A DNA stretch of 64,000 bases from Jannaschia maritima. Lineage in GTDB: Bacteria; Pseudomonadota; Alphaproteobacteria; Rhodobacterales; Rhodobacteraceae. The notes under the pieces were generated by a model that was given only the letters and a program-made list of their open reading frames with translations, ran no database searches and was not told the DNA's origin. Position 1 is the first letter of the stretch. Every line of letters begins with the position of its first letter. The translations under genes were made by a program, and so were the position numbers. This document shows positions 1 to 7,241 of the stretch, piece by piece. The stretch is taken from assembly GCF_030973515.1 (NCBI RefSeq), contig NZ_JARGZA010000002.1, positions 186,001 through 250,000 on the forward strand, in the 5' to 3' direction.

Positions 1-583
1 GCACGATATCCTGACCCGCCTGCGCCCGGATCCGTTCTACTACGCCAACAGCGACATCCTGCGCGTTCTGCCGCAGTTCGCCGACATCGTGGTCCCCGTC
101 GAATGGCGCGCGGACCGCCGCAGCGTATCCAAGACTCGCGAAACGATGCAGGCCACGCGGCGGGCCCTCGACGCGCGGCGGCTGGGCGTGATCTTCCCCG
201 CGGGCCGCTTGGCCAAGCGACGCGGCCTGCGACTGCACGAACGCCCCTGGATGGCGTCCGCTGCGATGATCGCGCGCAAGAACGCCCTGCCCGTGGTGCC
301 GGTCCACATCCGCGCACGCAACTCGGCGATGTTCTACGCGTTCGACGCGTTCCACCCCACCCTTCGCGACATCACCCTGTTCCACGAGACGTTGAACAAG
401 GACGTGCAGCCCTATCACGTGATCTTCGGCCGCCCCCTCGACGGCGGCGCCCTTCCCAAGAACGCCGAGGAGGGAATCGAGGTGCTGCGCGACGCCACGC
501 TGTCCCTCGTGCCCGATCGCCACGGCACGATCGACCTGACCCGGAACCGCCCCGGCTGGCGACGGCTCCCGCATCCGACATGA
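1..583 (+). CDS. Lysophospholipid acyltransferase-like protein, 5' end missing
   Basis: The reading frame is open from base 2 to the TGA at 581-583 and has no start in the window, so only the C-terminal part (about 193 residues) is present. The segment GVIFPAGRLAKRR, followed by a run about moving to ALPVVPVHI, resembles the phosphate-binding block of PlsC-type 1-acylglycerol-3-phosphate acyltransferases (FPEGT-like, here FPAGR). That would place it in acyl transfer to a lysophospholipid or ornithine-lipid type acceptor at the inner membrane. The HX4D catalytic motif would lie upstream of the window and cannot be checked. It could equally be a hemolysin-like acyltransferase, so the substrate is not assigned. 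Confidence 0.7.
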   Translation, partial: HDILTRLRPDPFYYANSDILRVLPQFADIVVPVEWRADRRSVSKTRETMQATRRALDARRLGVIFPAGRLAKRRGLRLHERPWMASAAMIARKNALPVVPVHIRARNSAMFYAFDAFHPTLRDITLFHETLNKDVQPYHVIFGRPLDGGALPKNAEEGIEVLRDATLSLVPDRHGTIDLTRNRPGWRRLPHPT

Positions 584-592
584 CAACGGCGA

Positions 593-622
593 TTGACTCG
601 ACGACAAAACTAGACTTCTAGT
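593..622 (+). promoter_or_regulatory. Candidate promoter and operator of the arsR gene
   Basis: A -35-like TTGACT lies at 593-598. A perfect inverted repeat, ACTAGA-CT-TCTAGT, occupies 609-622 and ends 5 bases before the arsR ATG. Its AT-rich content stands out from the surrounding GC-rich DNA. Short inverted repeats over the promoter are typical operators for ArsR/SmtB repressors, so autoregulation is inferred. No convincing -10 element could be fixed. Confidence 0.5.
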
Positions 623-627
623 CGTGT

Positions 628-942
628 ATGTTCGATCCAGCCCTCGTCGCGCGCGCTTTGACGGCCCTGGGGCACGAAGCGCGCCTTTCCATCTTCCGCC
701 TCCTGGTCCGCGCCGGATGCGACGGCCTGACGGTGGGTGCCATCGCGCAGCATGTCGGACTGCCCCCGTCGACCCTCGCGCATCACCTCCGCAAGCTGAC
801 GGAGGCCGGGCTCGTCCTGCAGGAGGGTCATGGCAGGACGACGGTCAATCGCGCCGATTTCGCCGTACTGAAGGGTGCGTTGGCCTACCTGACCGCGGAA
901 TGCTGCCGGGGCGTGTCACTCGTGCGGGAGGACGCGACATGA
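628..942 (+). CDS. ArsR-family winged-helix transcriptional regulator
   Basis: A 104-residue protein with the compact ArsR/SmtB fold. The helix-turn-helix runs about residues 34-62, with the recognition segment PPSTLAHHLRKLTEAGLV, and a beta-wing follows (LQEGHGRTTVN). A vicinal cysteine pair, C92-C93, lies in the last helix, and C31 precedes the HTH. C-terminal cysteine pairs sense arsenite in some ArsR proteins, for example the Acidithiobacillus type, so a trivalent metalloid is a reasonable guess for the ligand. The stop codon overlaps the next start (ATGA), so it is co-transcribed with the DUF6428 gene. A palindrome just upstream suggests autorepression. Confidence 0.85.
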   Translation: MFDPALVARALTALGHEARLSIFRLLVRAGCDGLTVGAIAQHVGLPPSTLAHHLRKLTEAGLVLQEGHGRTTVNRADFAVLKGALAYLTAECCRGVSLVREDAT

Positions 943-1373
943 TCACCCCGGTCGAATTGATCGCGGCCCTGACTGGCGCACCTGCCCTCCCGGTCCGCAT
1001 CGTGGTCGACGGGCACGCCTTGCGGGCAGGCTATCACGTGACCGAGGTCAAGCTGGCGCGCTATGCTTCCCTCGATTGCGGTCGGGGCCTGCACCATTGG
1101 GAGGAGGCGGTGGTCGAAATCCTCGACGGCTGCGGCGGCGATCCCATGACGGCCGCCAAGCTATCGGGCATCGTGGCGGAAGCCGTCGACCGGATGCCGG
1201 CCCTGGCGGAAGCGCCCCTCGTGGTCGAACATGGTACGCGGGGGGTGATGCGATATGGGGTCGCGCTCATGCGTGATGTCGATGGATGGACGATGCACCT
1301 GCAACCGCTGCGCGCGACCTGCAAGGCCGCGAACGCCCCTGCCCCGAAACGGTCCGCGTGCTGTTCGGGATGA
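939..1373 (+). CDS. DUF6428 family protein, ArsR partner
   Basis: A 144-residue soluble protein translationally coupled to arsR through a 4-base ATGA overlap. It resembles the DUF6428 family, small proteins of unknown function often found next to ArsR regulators. Residues around 1-75 form the conserved-looking part (PVRIVVDGHALRAGYHVTEVK, then an HHWEEAVVEILDG segment). The C-terminus ends in a short tail carrying a CCSG cysteine pair, with another cysteine about 16 residues earlier. That pattern could bind a thiophilic metal, but this is inference. The longer frame running back to 624 is the same frame read through arsR and is not the real start. Confidence 0.72.
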   Translation: MITPVELIAALTGAPALPVRIVVDGHALRAGYHVTEVKLARYASLDCGRGLHHWEEAVVEILDGCGGDPMTAAKLSGIVAEAVDRMPALAEAPLVVEHGTRGVMRYGVALMRDVDGWTMHLQPLRATCKAANAPAPKRSACCSG

Positions 1374-1384
1374 CACGCTTCGAT

Positions 1385-1402
1385 GACGGCCGATCGGCCG
1401 TC
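1385..1402. terminator. Perfect 18-bp palindrome between convergent genes
   Basis: GACGGCCGATCGGCCGTC is a perfect palindrome 11 bases after the DUF6428 stop and 23 bases beyond the 3' end of the minus-strand tRNA-Leu. Its position between convergent transcripts fits a bidirectional terminator hairpin, but neither strand has a U-tract. Confidence 0.35.
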
Positions 1403-1425
1403 CATCTCGGGCATGGCAGGGACCC

Positions 1426-1512
1426 TGGTGCGGTCGGGGGGACTCGAACCCCCACGGGTGTTACCCCACAGCGACCTCAACGCTGCGCGTCTACCAATTC
1501 CGCCACGACCGC
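1426..1512 (-). tRNA. tRNA-Leu (anticodon GAG)
   Basis: The minus strand folds into a complete class II tRNA. The acceptor stem GCGGTCG pairs with CGACCGC. The D-arm contains TTGGTAGACGC and the anticodon stem is CAGCG/CGCTG around the loop TTGAGGT, giving anticodon GAG. There is a long variable arm, a T-arm with GGTTCGAGTCC, discriminator A, and a genome-encoded CCA at 1426-1428. The long variable arm and the A discriminator are leucine identity features. It reads CUC and CUU codons. Confidence 0.96.
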
Positions 1513-1530
1513 GTAACCGAAGGCCCGCTC

Positions 1531-1559
1531 CCTGTATCCGGGGGTCGGGTCCTGCTCAA
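1531..1559 (-). promoter_or_regulatory. Candidate promoter of tRNA-Leu
   Basis: On the minus strand TTGAGC (1554-1559) is followed after 17 bases by TACAGG (1531-1536). This would start transcription a few bases before the mature 5' end at 1512. Spacing is ideal and the hexamers are moderate matches. Confidence 0.45.
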
Positions 1560-1757
1560 GGGTGAAACGTCGATCTATGGCCCAACCCGCGGGCGATCCG
1601 GAGCGCGATGGGTGCGGCGGAGCGTTCGAGCGACCTGGGTGCCGAGGATCCGTTACTCCCATACGGGGACAGGGCTTACGGGCAACGGCCAGACCTGTCC
1701 TAGGAACCACCGCGTCACGTCTTGATTTCCGCGCCCTGGGTGCCCAAGCCTAGCCCC

Positions 1758-2432
1758 ATGAACGCCGCCCCCCGCGCCATTGCGGCACTGGAATGGATCA
1801 CGTCGACCGCGCCAGTCGCCTATGCCACCGCCCTGGCGGAGATGGAGGCGCGGGTGGCGGGCATCCTGGACGGCACGGCCGGTGAAGCCGTCTGGCTGTT
1901 GGAACATCCGCCGATGTACACCGCCGGCACGTCGGCGAACGTGGCGGACCTGCGCGACCCCGATCGCTTCCCGGTCCACCAGGCCCGCCGGGGAGGCCAG
2001 TACACGTATCACGGTCCGGGACAGCGGGTCGTCTATGCGATGCTGGACGTTGGCCTCCGAGGTCGTGACGTCCGCGCCTTCGTGCAGACATTGGAGGGAT
2101 GGGTGATCGACGCCCTGGCCGAGTTCGGCGTCCGTGGGGTCGTGCGCGACGGTCGCGTTGGCGTCTGGGTGACCCGCCCCGACAAGCCCCCCCTGCCCGA
2201 CGGCACCCCGCGGGAGGACAAGATCGCCGCCATCGGCATCCGCCTGCGCCGCTGGGTCAGCTTTCACGGCCTTTCGATTAACGTCGAACCGGATCTGTCC
2301 CACTTCGACGGCATCGTCCCCTGCGGGATCACGGGGCACGGCGTCACGTCGCTGGTCGATCTGGGCCTGCCCGTGACGATGGACGATCTGGATGCCGCCC
2401 TGAAGCGGACATCCCCGTTCCGCCCCGGCTGA
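1758..2432 (+). CDS. lipB: Lipoyl(octanoyl) transferase
   Basis: LipB moves the octanoyl group from octanoyl-ACP to the lipoyl domains of 2-oxoacid dehydrogenases and the glycine cleavage H protein, before LipA inserts sulfur. The 224-residue protein carries the signature [13 protein letters not shown] at about 77-89. It also has the catalytic lysine in DKIAAIG (K155) and the catalytic cysteine in the PCG motif (C189). The start at 1758 gives a normal family length. An in-frame upstream start at 1722 would add 12 residues unlike the family, and neither start has a strong ribosome-binding site. It stands alone between the tRNA and the polyketide synthase. Confidence 0.93.
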   Translation: MNAAPRAIAALEWITSTAPVAYATALAEMEARVAGILDGTAGEAVWLLEHPPMYTAGTSANVADLRDPDRFPVHQARRGGQYTYHGPGQRVVYAMLDVGLRGRDVRAFVQTLEGWVIDALAEFGVRGVVRDGRVGVWVTRPDKPPLPDGTPREDKIAAIGIRLRRWVSFHGLSINVEPDLSHFDGIVPCGITGHGVTSLVDLGLPVTMDDLDAALKRTSPFRPG

Positions 2433-2527
2433 CGTAACGGTCGCATACCCCCCGATCGGCTTGATCCGCCCCTCCGCCGGCCCATGTGCCGTATCCACTC
2501 GCATCGTCCAGCGTCCGGGGGGCAGAC

Positions 2528-3580
2528 ATGGAGCGACCCGTGGCCATCCGGGGCCTTTCCACCCAGACCGCGCCGTACGACCTGCCGCAGGACATCGTCG
2601 GCCGCCGCGCGCAGGAGGTATTGGGCCCTCGCTATCCGCAGTTCGCGCGCTTGCTGTCCACCTTCGCTTCCGCCGGGATCGAACGGCGGCAATCGGTCGT
2701 GCCGTTCGAATGGTTCAACGATCGCAGCGTAGGATGGGCCGAACGCAACCGGGCATGGCACGACGGCTGCCTGGCCCTGTTCCGGGCCGCCGCGACCCGG
2801 GCCCTGGACGAGGCCGGCTGGCATGGATCGGACGTGGACGTCGTCGTGACCGTCAGCTCCACGGGCATCGCCACCCCCACCCTCGAAGCGGTGGCCGCCG
2901 ACGAGTTGGGCCTGCGTGCCGACGTCCTGCGCGTGCCGGTCTTCGGCCTGGGCTGCGCGGGCGGTGCGTCCGGCTTGTCGATCGCGGCCCAGTTGGCGCG
3001 CGGCGCGCCCGGGAGCAAGGTCCTGCTGGTCGTGGTGGAGGCCTGCACGACCTCGTTCCGGACCGACCGCTTGCAGAAGGCCGACATCATCGCGACGGTG
3101 CTGTTCGGCGACGGCGCGGCGGCGGCCTGCCTGACCACCGGCGACGGTGCGATGACCTGCGCCCCCGGCGCGCAGCATCGGTGGTCCGACACGCTCGACA
3201 TCATGGGTTGGGACGTCGACGACGAGGGGCTGGGCGTCATCTTCGATCGGTCGATCCCCGATTTCGCCGCCCGCCACATGGCGGACGCCCGCGATGCCGC
3301 CTTCGCCGCGATGGGGCGGAAGCGCGACGATGTCGACCGTTTGATCTGTCACCCCGGCGGCGCGAAGGTGATCGCCGCGCTGGAGACGGCCCTGGAACTC
3401 GGACAGGGGGCACTGGACCTGGAACGCGACGTTCTGCGCCGCCATGGCAACATGTCCGCGCCCACCGTCCTGTTCGTGCTGGACGCGGCCCGTCGGACGG
3501 GCGTGACGGGGCGTTGCATGACGACCGCCCTCGGTCCGGGCTTCTCCGCCGCGTTCACGCCCGTGGAATTCGCGGCGTGA
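2528..3580 (+). CDS. Type III polyketide synthase (chalcone/stilbene synthase family)
   Basis: A 350-residue homodimeric thiolase-fold enzyme that extends acyl-CoA starters with malonyl-CoA without an acyl carrier protein. The catalytic triad is visible: Cys143 in GLGCAGG, His275 in ICHPGG and Asn308 in HGNMSAPT. Bacterial members of this branch make alkylpyrones or alkylresorcinols from fatty acyl starters. The ATG at 2528 is chosen because a GGGGGGC ribosome-binding site lies at 2517-2523; a start at 2486 would add 14 atypical residues. Its stop shares one base with the start of the following methyltransferase gene, so the two form an operon. Exact starter and product cannot be read from sequence. 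Confidence 0.9.
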   Translation: MERPVAIRGLSTQTAPYDLPQDIVGRRAQEVLGPRYPQFARLLSTFASAGIERRQSVVPFEWFNDRSVGWAERNRAWHDGCLALFRAAATRALDEAGWHGSDVDVVVTVSSTGIATPTLEAVAADELGLRADVLRVPVFGLGCAGGASGLSIAAQLARGAPGSKVLLVVVEACTTSFRTDRLQKADIIATVLFGDGAAAACLTTGDGAMTCAPGAQHRWSDTLDIMGWDVDDEGLGVIFDRSIPDFAARHMADARDAAFAAMGRKRDDVDRLICHPGGAKVIAALETALELGQGALDLERDVLRRHGNMSAPTVLFVLDAARRTGVTGRCMTTALGPGFSAAFTPVEFAA

Positions 3581-4089
3581 TGGCGGCGGCGGCATTCCTG
3601 GCGTTCCTCGTGCTGCAACGGTTGGGCGAACTGTTCCTCGCCAGGCGCAACACCGCGCGCCTGATGGCCACGGGCGCGGTCGAGCATGGGGCCGGTCACT
3701 ACCCCGTGGTCGTGGCGCTCCACACGGCGTGGATCGGGGCGATGGGCATCTGGGGTTGGAACGCGCCCATCCATCTGGGATGGCTGGCCGCCTTCGTCGT
3801 GTTGCAGGGCTTGCGCATCTGGGTCCTGGCGACGCTCGGGCCGCGCTGGACCACACGAATCATCGTGCCCGCAAACCCCGGCGCGGGGGTCGTGCGCCAG
3901 GGGCCGTTCCGGTTCATGCGCCACCCCAACTATGCCGTCGTCTGTGCCGAGATGGTGGTCGCGCCCATGGTCCTGGGATTGCCCTGGATCGCCGTGGTGT
4001 TCGGTGTCGCGAACCTAGCGTTCCTCGCCCTCGTGCGCATTCCGGCGGAGGCCCGCGCGTTGGAGCCGCTGCGCCGCACTACCCTCTGA
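3580..4089 (+). CDS. Isoprenylcysteine carboxyl methyltransferase-family membrane enzyme
   Basis: A 169-residue integral membrane protein with about four hydrophobic segments and the ICMT-type SAM-binding block RQGPFRFMRHPNY near residues 107-119. It overlaps the polyketide synthase stop (TGATG), so it is translationally coupled. In Bacillus subtilis the equivalent pair BpsA-BpsB makes alkylpyrones and methylates them, so O-methylation of the PKS product in the membrane is the likely role here, not protein prenylcysteine methylation. The apparent larger frame from 2461 is an out-of-frame reading through the PKS gene. Confidence 0.85.
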   Translation: MAAAAFLAFLVLQRLGELFLARRNTARLMATGAVEHGAGHYPVVVALHTAWIGAMGIWGWNAPIHLGWLAAFVVLQGLRIWVLATLGPRWTTRIIVPANPGAGVVRQGPFRFMRHPNYAVVCAEMVVAPMVLGLPWIAVVFGVANLAFLALVRIPAEARALEPLRRTTL

Positions 4090-4212
4090 CTGCGACGATT
4101 TTCCCGCCCGCCGCGCGTTGCCCTGCCCGGGCGGCCCCGCTAGAACCCCCGCAACCGGGAGGGGTGCGTTTGCGTCTCACCGCCACCAGACCAACCACGA
4201 CGGAGCGACCGC

Positions 4213-5925
4213 ATGGCTGACGCCGCCATCACGGGCCACGACCATCATGAGAAGCCCGGCTTCTTCACCCGGTGGTTCATGTCCACGAACCACAAGGACA
4301 TCGGGATCCTGTACCTGCTGGTGTCGGGGTTCGCGGGCTTCATCAGCGTCGCGATGACCGTCTACATGCGCTTGGAATTGATGGATCCGGGCGTGCAGTA
4401 CATGTGCATGGAAGGCGCGCGCCTGACGGCTGCCGCCGCAGGGGAATGTACGCCCAACGGCCATCTGTGGAACGTGCTGATCACGGGTCACGGCATCACG
4501 ATGATGTTCTTCATCGTCATCCCCGCGCTGTTCGGCGGATTCGGCAACTACTTCATGCCGCTGCATATCGGCGCGCCGGACATGGCGTTCCCGCGGCTGA
4601 ACAATCTGTCCTTCTGGCTGTTCGCGGCCGGCACCGCGCTCGCGGTCCTGTCGTTGTTCGTGCCAGGCGGCAACGGACAGAACGGGTCGGGCATCGGTTG
4701 GGTCCTGTATCCGCCCCTGTCCACGACGGAGGCCGGCTTCTCGACCGACATCGCGATCTTCGCGGTCCACGTGTCGGGCGCGTCGTCGATCCTGGGCGCG
4801 ATCAACATCATCACGACGTTCCTGAACATGCGTGCGCCGGGCATGACGCTGCACAAGGTGCCGTTGTTCGCGTGGTCGATCTTCGTGACCGCCTGGCTGA
4901 TCCTGCTGGCCCTGCCCGTGCTGGCCGGCGCGATCACCATGCTGCTGACGGACCGCAACTTCGGGACGACCTTCTTCGACCCGGCGGGTGGCGGCGACCC
5001 GGTGCTGTACCAGCACATCCTATGGTTCTTCGGCCATCCGGAGGTCTACATCGTCATCCTTCCCGCCTTCGGCATCATCAGCCACGTGGTCAGCACGTTC
5101 TCCAAGAAGCCGATCTTCGGCTACCTGCCGATGGTCTACGCCATGGTCGCGATCGGCGGCCTGGGGTTCGTGGTCTGGGCGCACCACATGTACACTGTGG
5201 GCATGTCGCTGACGCAGCAGGCCTACTTCATGGTGGCGACCATGATCATCGCGGTGCCGACGGGGGTGAAGATCTTCTCGTGGATCGCGACGATGTGGGG
5301 CGGCTCGATCGAGTTCAAGACGCCCATGCTGTTCGCCATGGGGTTCATCTTCCTGTTCACCCTGGGCGGCGTGACCGGCATCGTGTTGTCTCAGGCCGGC
5401 ATCGACCGGGCGTATCACGACACGTACTATGTGGTCGCGCACTTCCACTACGTGATGTCGCTGGGCGCCGTGTTCGGCATCTTCGCGGGCATCTACTATT
5501 GGATCGGCAAGATGTCGGGGCGACAGTATCCCGAATGGGCCGGCAAGGTGCACTTCTGGGTGTTCTTTATTGGCGCAAACCTGACCTTCTTCCCCCAGCA
5601 CTTCCTGGGCCGTCAGGGCATGCCGCGCCGCTACATCGACTATCCGGATGCCTTCGCGCTGTGGCATTACGTATCGTCCTGGGGTGCGTTCCTGTCCTTC
5701 GCCTCGTTCCTGTTCTTCATCGGGATCGTCGCCTACACCGTGTGGTTCGGGCGCAAGGTGTCGGAGCCGGCCTATTGGGGCGAGCACGCTGATACGCTGG
5801 AATGGATCCTGCCGAACCCGCCGCCCGAGCACACGTTCGAGCAGCTCCCCACCAAGGAGATCTGGGATAGGCATCCCCATGCGGACGCCCCGGCTAGCGC
5901 GGCCGTGGACGGGGCCCGACGATAG
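4213..5925 (+). CDS. ctaD: Cytochrome c oxidase subunit I, aa3-type
   Basis: Catalytic subunit of the terminal heme-copper oxidase, reducing O2 to water and pumping protons across the inner membrane. The 570-residue protein has twelve membrane segments. Heme a ligands are H93 and H412. CuB ligands are H275, H324 and H325, with the cross-linked Tyr279 in GHPEVYI; heme a3 is bound by H410. K-channel residues Thr350 and Lys353 are present, as is the D-channel aspartate in GAPDMAF (D123). This makes it a type A pump. A GGAG ribosome-binding site precedes the ATG. Subunits II and III are not in the window; ctaD often lies apart from ctaC/ctaE in this group. Confidence 0.97.
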   Translation: MADAAITGHDHHEKPGFFTRWFMSTNHKDIGILYLLVSGFAGFISVAMTVYMRLELMDPGVQYMCMEGARLTAAAAGECTPNGHLWNVLITGHGITMMFFIVIPALFGGFGNYFMPLHIGAPDMAFPRLNNLSFWLFAAGTALAVLSLFVPGGNGQNGSGIGWVLYPPLSTTEAGFSTDIAIFAVHVSGASSILGAINIITTFLNMRAPGMTLHKVPLFAWSIFVTAWLILLALPVLAGAITMLLTDRNFGTTFFDPAGGGDPVLYQHILWFFGHPEVYIVILPAFGIISHVVSTFSKKPIFGYLPMVYAMVAIGGLGFVVWAHHMYTVGMSLTQQAYFMVATMIIAVPTGVKIFSWIATMWGGSIEFKTPMLFAMGFIFLFTLGGVTGIVLSQAGIDRAYHDTYYVVAHFHYVMSLGAVFGIFAGIYYWIGKMSGRQYPEWAGKVHFWVFFIGANLTFFPQHFLGRQGMPRRYIDYPDAFALWHYVSSWGAFLSFASFLFFIGIVAYTVWFGRKVSEPAYWGEHADTLEWILPNPPPEHTFEQLPTKEIWDRHPHADAPASAAVDGARR

Positions 5926-5930
5926 GTCCG

Positions 5931-6476
5931 ATGCCCTTTCGGATCATCGAACCAGACCAGGCCCCGGCATCGCCCGGGGCCTTTTCGTCAGGCGGGACGG
6001 ACGACCGTCTGACCATCCGTCTTTGGCCCCATTCCAGCCTGACGCCGGAAGGCTTCGTCGGCATGATCGGCGTCAGCTTCGCGATGCTGTGCATTCCCTT
6101 GCTGGGGTTGATCGGCACCGCGGCGTTGTGGGGGATCCTGCCCTTCGCGATCGGCACGTTGGGACTGTTGTGGCTGGGACTGAAGCGGTCTTGGCGCGAC
6201 CGTTCGATCGAGGAGACGTTCGAACTGACCCCGCGCGAGGCGCATCTGACGCGGAGGGACCCCGACGGTCGGATCCGGGATTGGCGTGCCAATCCCTACT
6301 GGGTCCGGGTGGAGATGTCGCACGAGGACGGCCCAGTGGAAGACTACCTCACACTGCAGGGTGGGCCCCGCCCCGTCGAGATCGGCGCGTTCCTGACACC
6401 GGAGGAGCGTCGCGCCCTCCGCGACACGCTGCAGGCTGCGCTGGCCGGTGTCCGGAACGCGACGCGACCGGGGTGA
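5931..6476 (+). CDS. DUF2244 domain membrane protein
   Basis: A 181-residue protein of the DUF2244 family, which recurs beside cytochrome oxidase genes in alphaproteobacteria. The domain starts near residue 27 (LTIRLWPHSSLTPEGFV). Two hydrophobic helices span about 43-85, then a cytoplasmic domain follows with the family-like NPYWVRVEM segment. It begins 5 bases after ctaD and probably helps oxidase assembly or stability, although the biochemical role is unknown. The first 26 codons are low in conservation and contain a strong terminator-like hairpin (see 5959). The start could lie later, but no in-frame ATG occurs before the first helix. Confidence 0.8.
   Translation: MPFRIIEPDQAPASPGAFSSGGTDDRLTIRLWPHSSLTPEGFVGMIGVSFAMLCIPLLGLIGTAALWGILPFAIGTLGLLWLGLKRSWRDRSIEETFELTPREAHLTRRDPDGRIRDWRANPYWVRVEMSHEDGPVEDYLTLQGGPRPVEIGAFLTPEERRALRDTLQAALAGVRNATRPG
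5959..5985 (+). terminator. Rho-independent terminator-like hairpin inside the DUF2244 gene
   Basis: AGGCCCCGG (5959-5967) pairs perfectly with CCGGGGCCT (5974-5982) around a 6-base loop and runs into TTTT (5982-5985). It sits 34 bases after the ctaD stop, exactly where a ctaD terminator is expected, yet within codons 10-19 of the next frame. It could end most ctaD transcripts and let a fraction read through. Confidence 0.65.
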
Positions 6477-7042
6477 CGGGCCTGCGGGCGCTGATCCTGG
6501 TCGTCCTCGTCGCGGGTTCGGGCACCGCCGCCTCGGCGCAATTGATCGCGCAGGGGGAGTTGACCCGGATCGAGGCGGACGTCCGCGCCGTCGCCGATGC
6601 CGTGCTGACCGTCATGCCGATGGACGAACCCGTCCGATTGGAAGCGAAGACCTGGGTCACGAACGCCGTCGCCTATCGTCGGGACGACGCCGCGTGGATC
6701 GGGTTCAACCCGCTCTGGGTGCAGGGGATGCTGACCCGCCCCGAAGGCGACCGATGGCCGTTGATCGCGGTGGTCGCGCACGAGATCGGCCATCATGTCG
6801 CGGGCGATACCCGGGGGCCGGTCCGCAGGGGCCACGCCGCCGAACTGTTCGCGGATGCCCGCGCCGGTGCAGTCCTGCGACGCATGGGCGCGCGCTTGCC
6901 CCAGGCACAGGAGCTTTGGCGGGACTTCGCCGTTCGCGGGTCCGAAACGCACCCACCCCGCGCCGCTCGCCTGGATGCGGTGGAACGAGGCTGGACGGAG
7001 CCGGGGGCGTGGTTGGACCGATCGGACGCCTTCAACGAATGA
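6473..7042 (+). CDS. Small secreted HExxH zinc metallopeptidase
   Basis: A 189-residue protein starting at GTG 6473, overlapping the DUF2244 stop (GTGA). Residues 1-20 form a signal peptide (GLRALILVVLVAGSGTAASAQ). The motif VVAHEIGHHVAGD near residues 103-115 is the HExxH zinc site of gluzincins. A downstream glutamate in the AAELFADARAG helix matches the third ligand of M48-type or ImmA-like peptidases. Periplasmic action is inferred. Substrate unknown; translational coupling to DUF2244 suggests envelope or respiratory quality control. The upstream part of the long frame (from 5648) is a shadow of ctaD. Confidence 0.75.
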   Translation: MTGLRALILVVLVAGSGTAASAQLIAQGELTRIEADVRAVADAVLTVMPMDEPVRLEAKTWVTNAVAYRRDDAAWIGFNPLWVQGMLTRPEGDRWPLIAVVAHEIGHHVAGDTRGPVRRGHAAELFADARAGAVLRRMGARLPQAQELWRDFAVRGSETHPPRAARLDAVERGWTEPGAWLDRSDAFNE

Positions 7043-7241
7043 TGTGCCGTTCCGCTAGGTGCGTTCCATACCGCTCGCGCTCGCCGGACCGCGGAAGGCA
7101 ACCGACCACGCGCTGCCGGGCATGAGATCGACACTCCGAGGCGCGATGGCTTGGAAGCGCGAGGCGGGTGCTGCGATATCAGCCGGACACGCCATGCCCA
7201 GCGCCAAGGGTCCGACCACTCGGCGGATGTGCCGGGTTCCG

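Noticed and set aside
624-938. Upstream extension of the DUF6428 frame through arsR
   Set aside because: ArsR is unmistakable in the other frame and the ATG at 939 overlaps its stop as ATGA.
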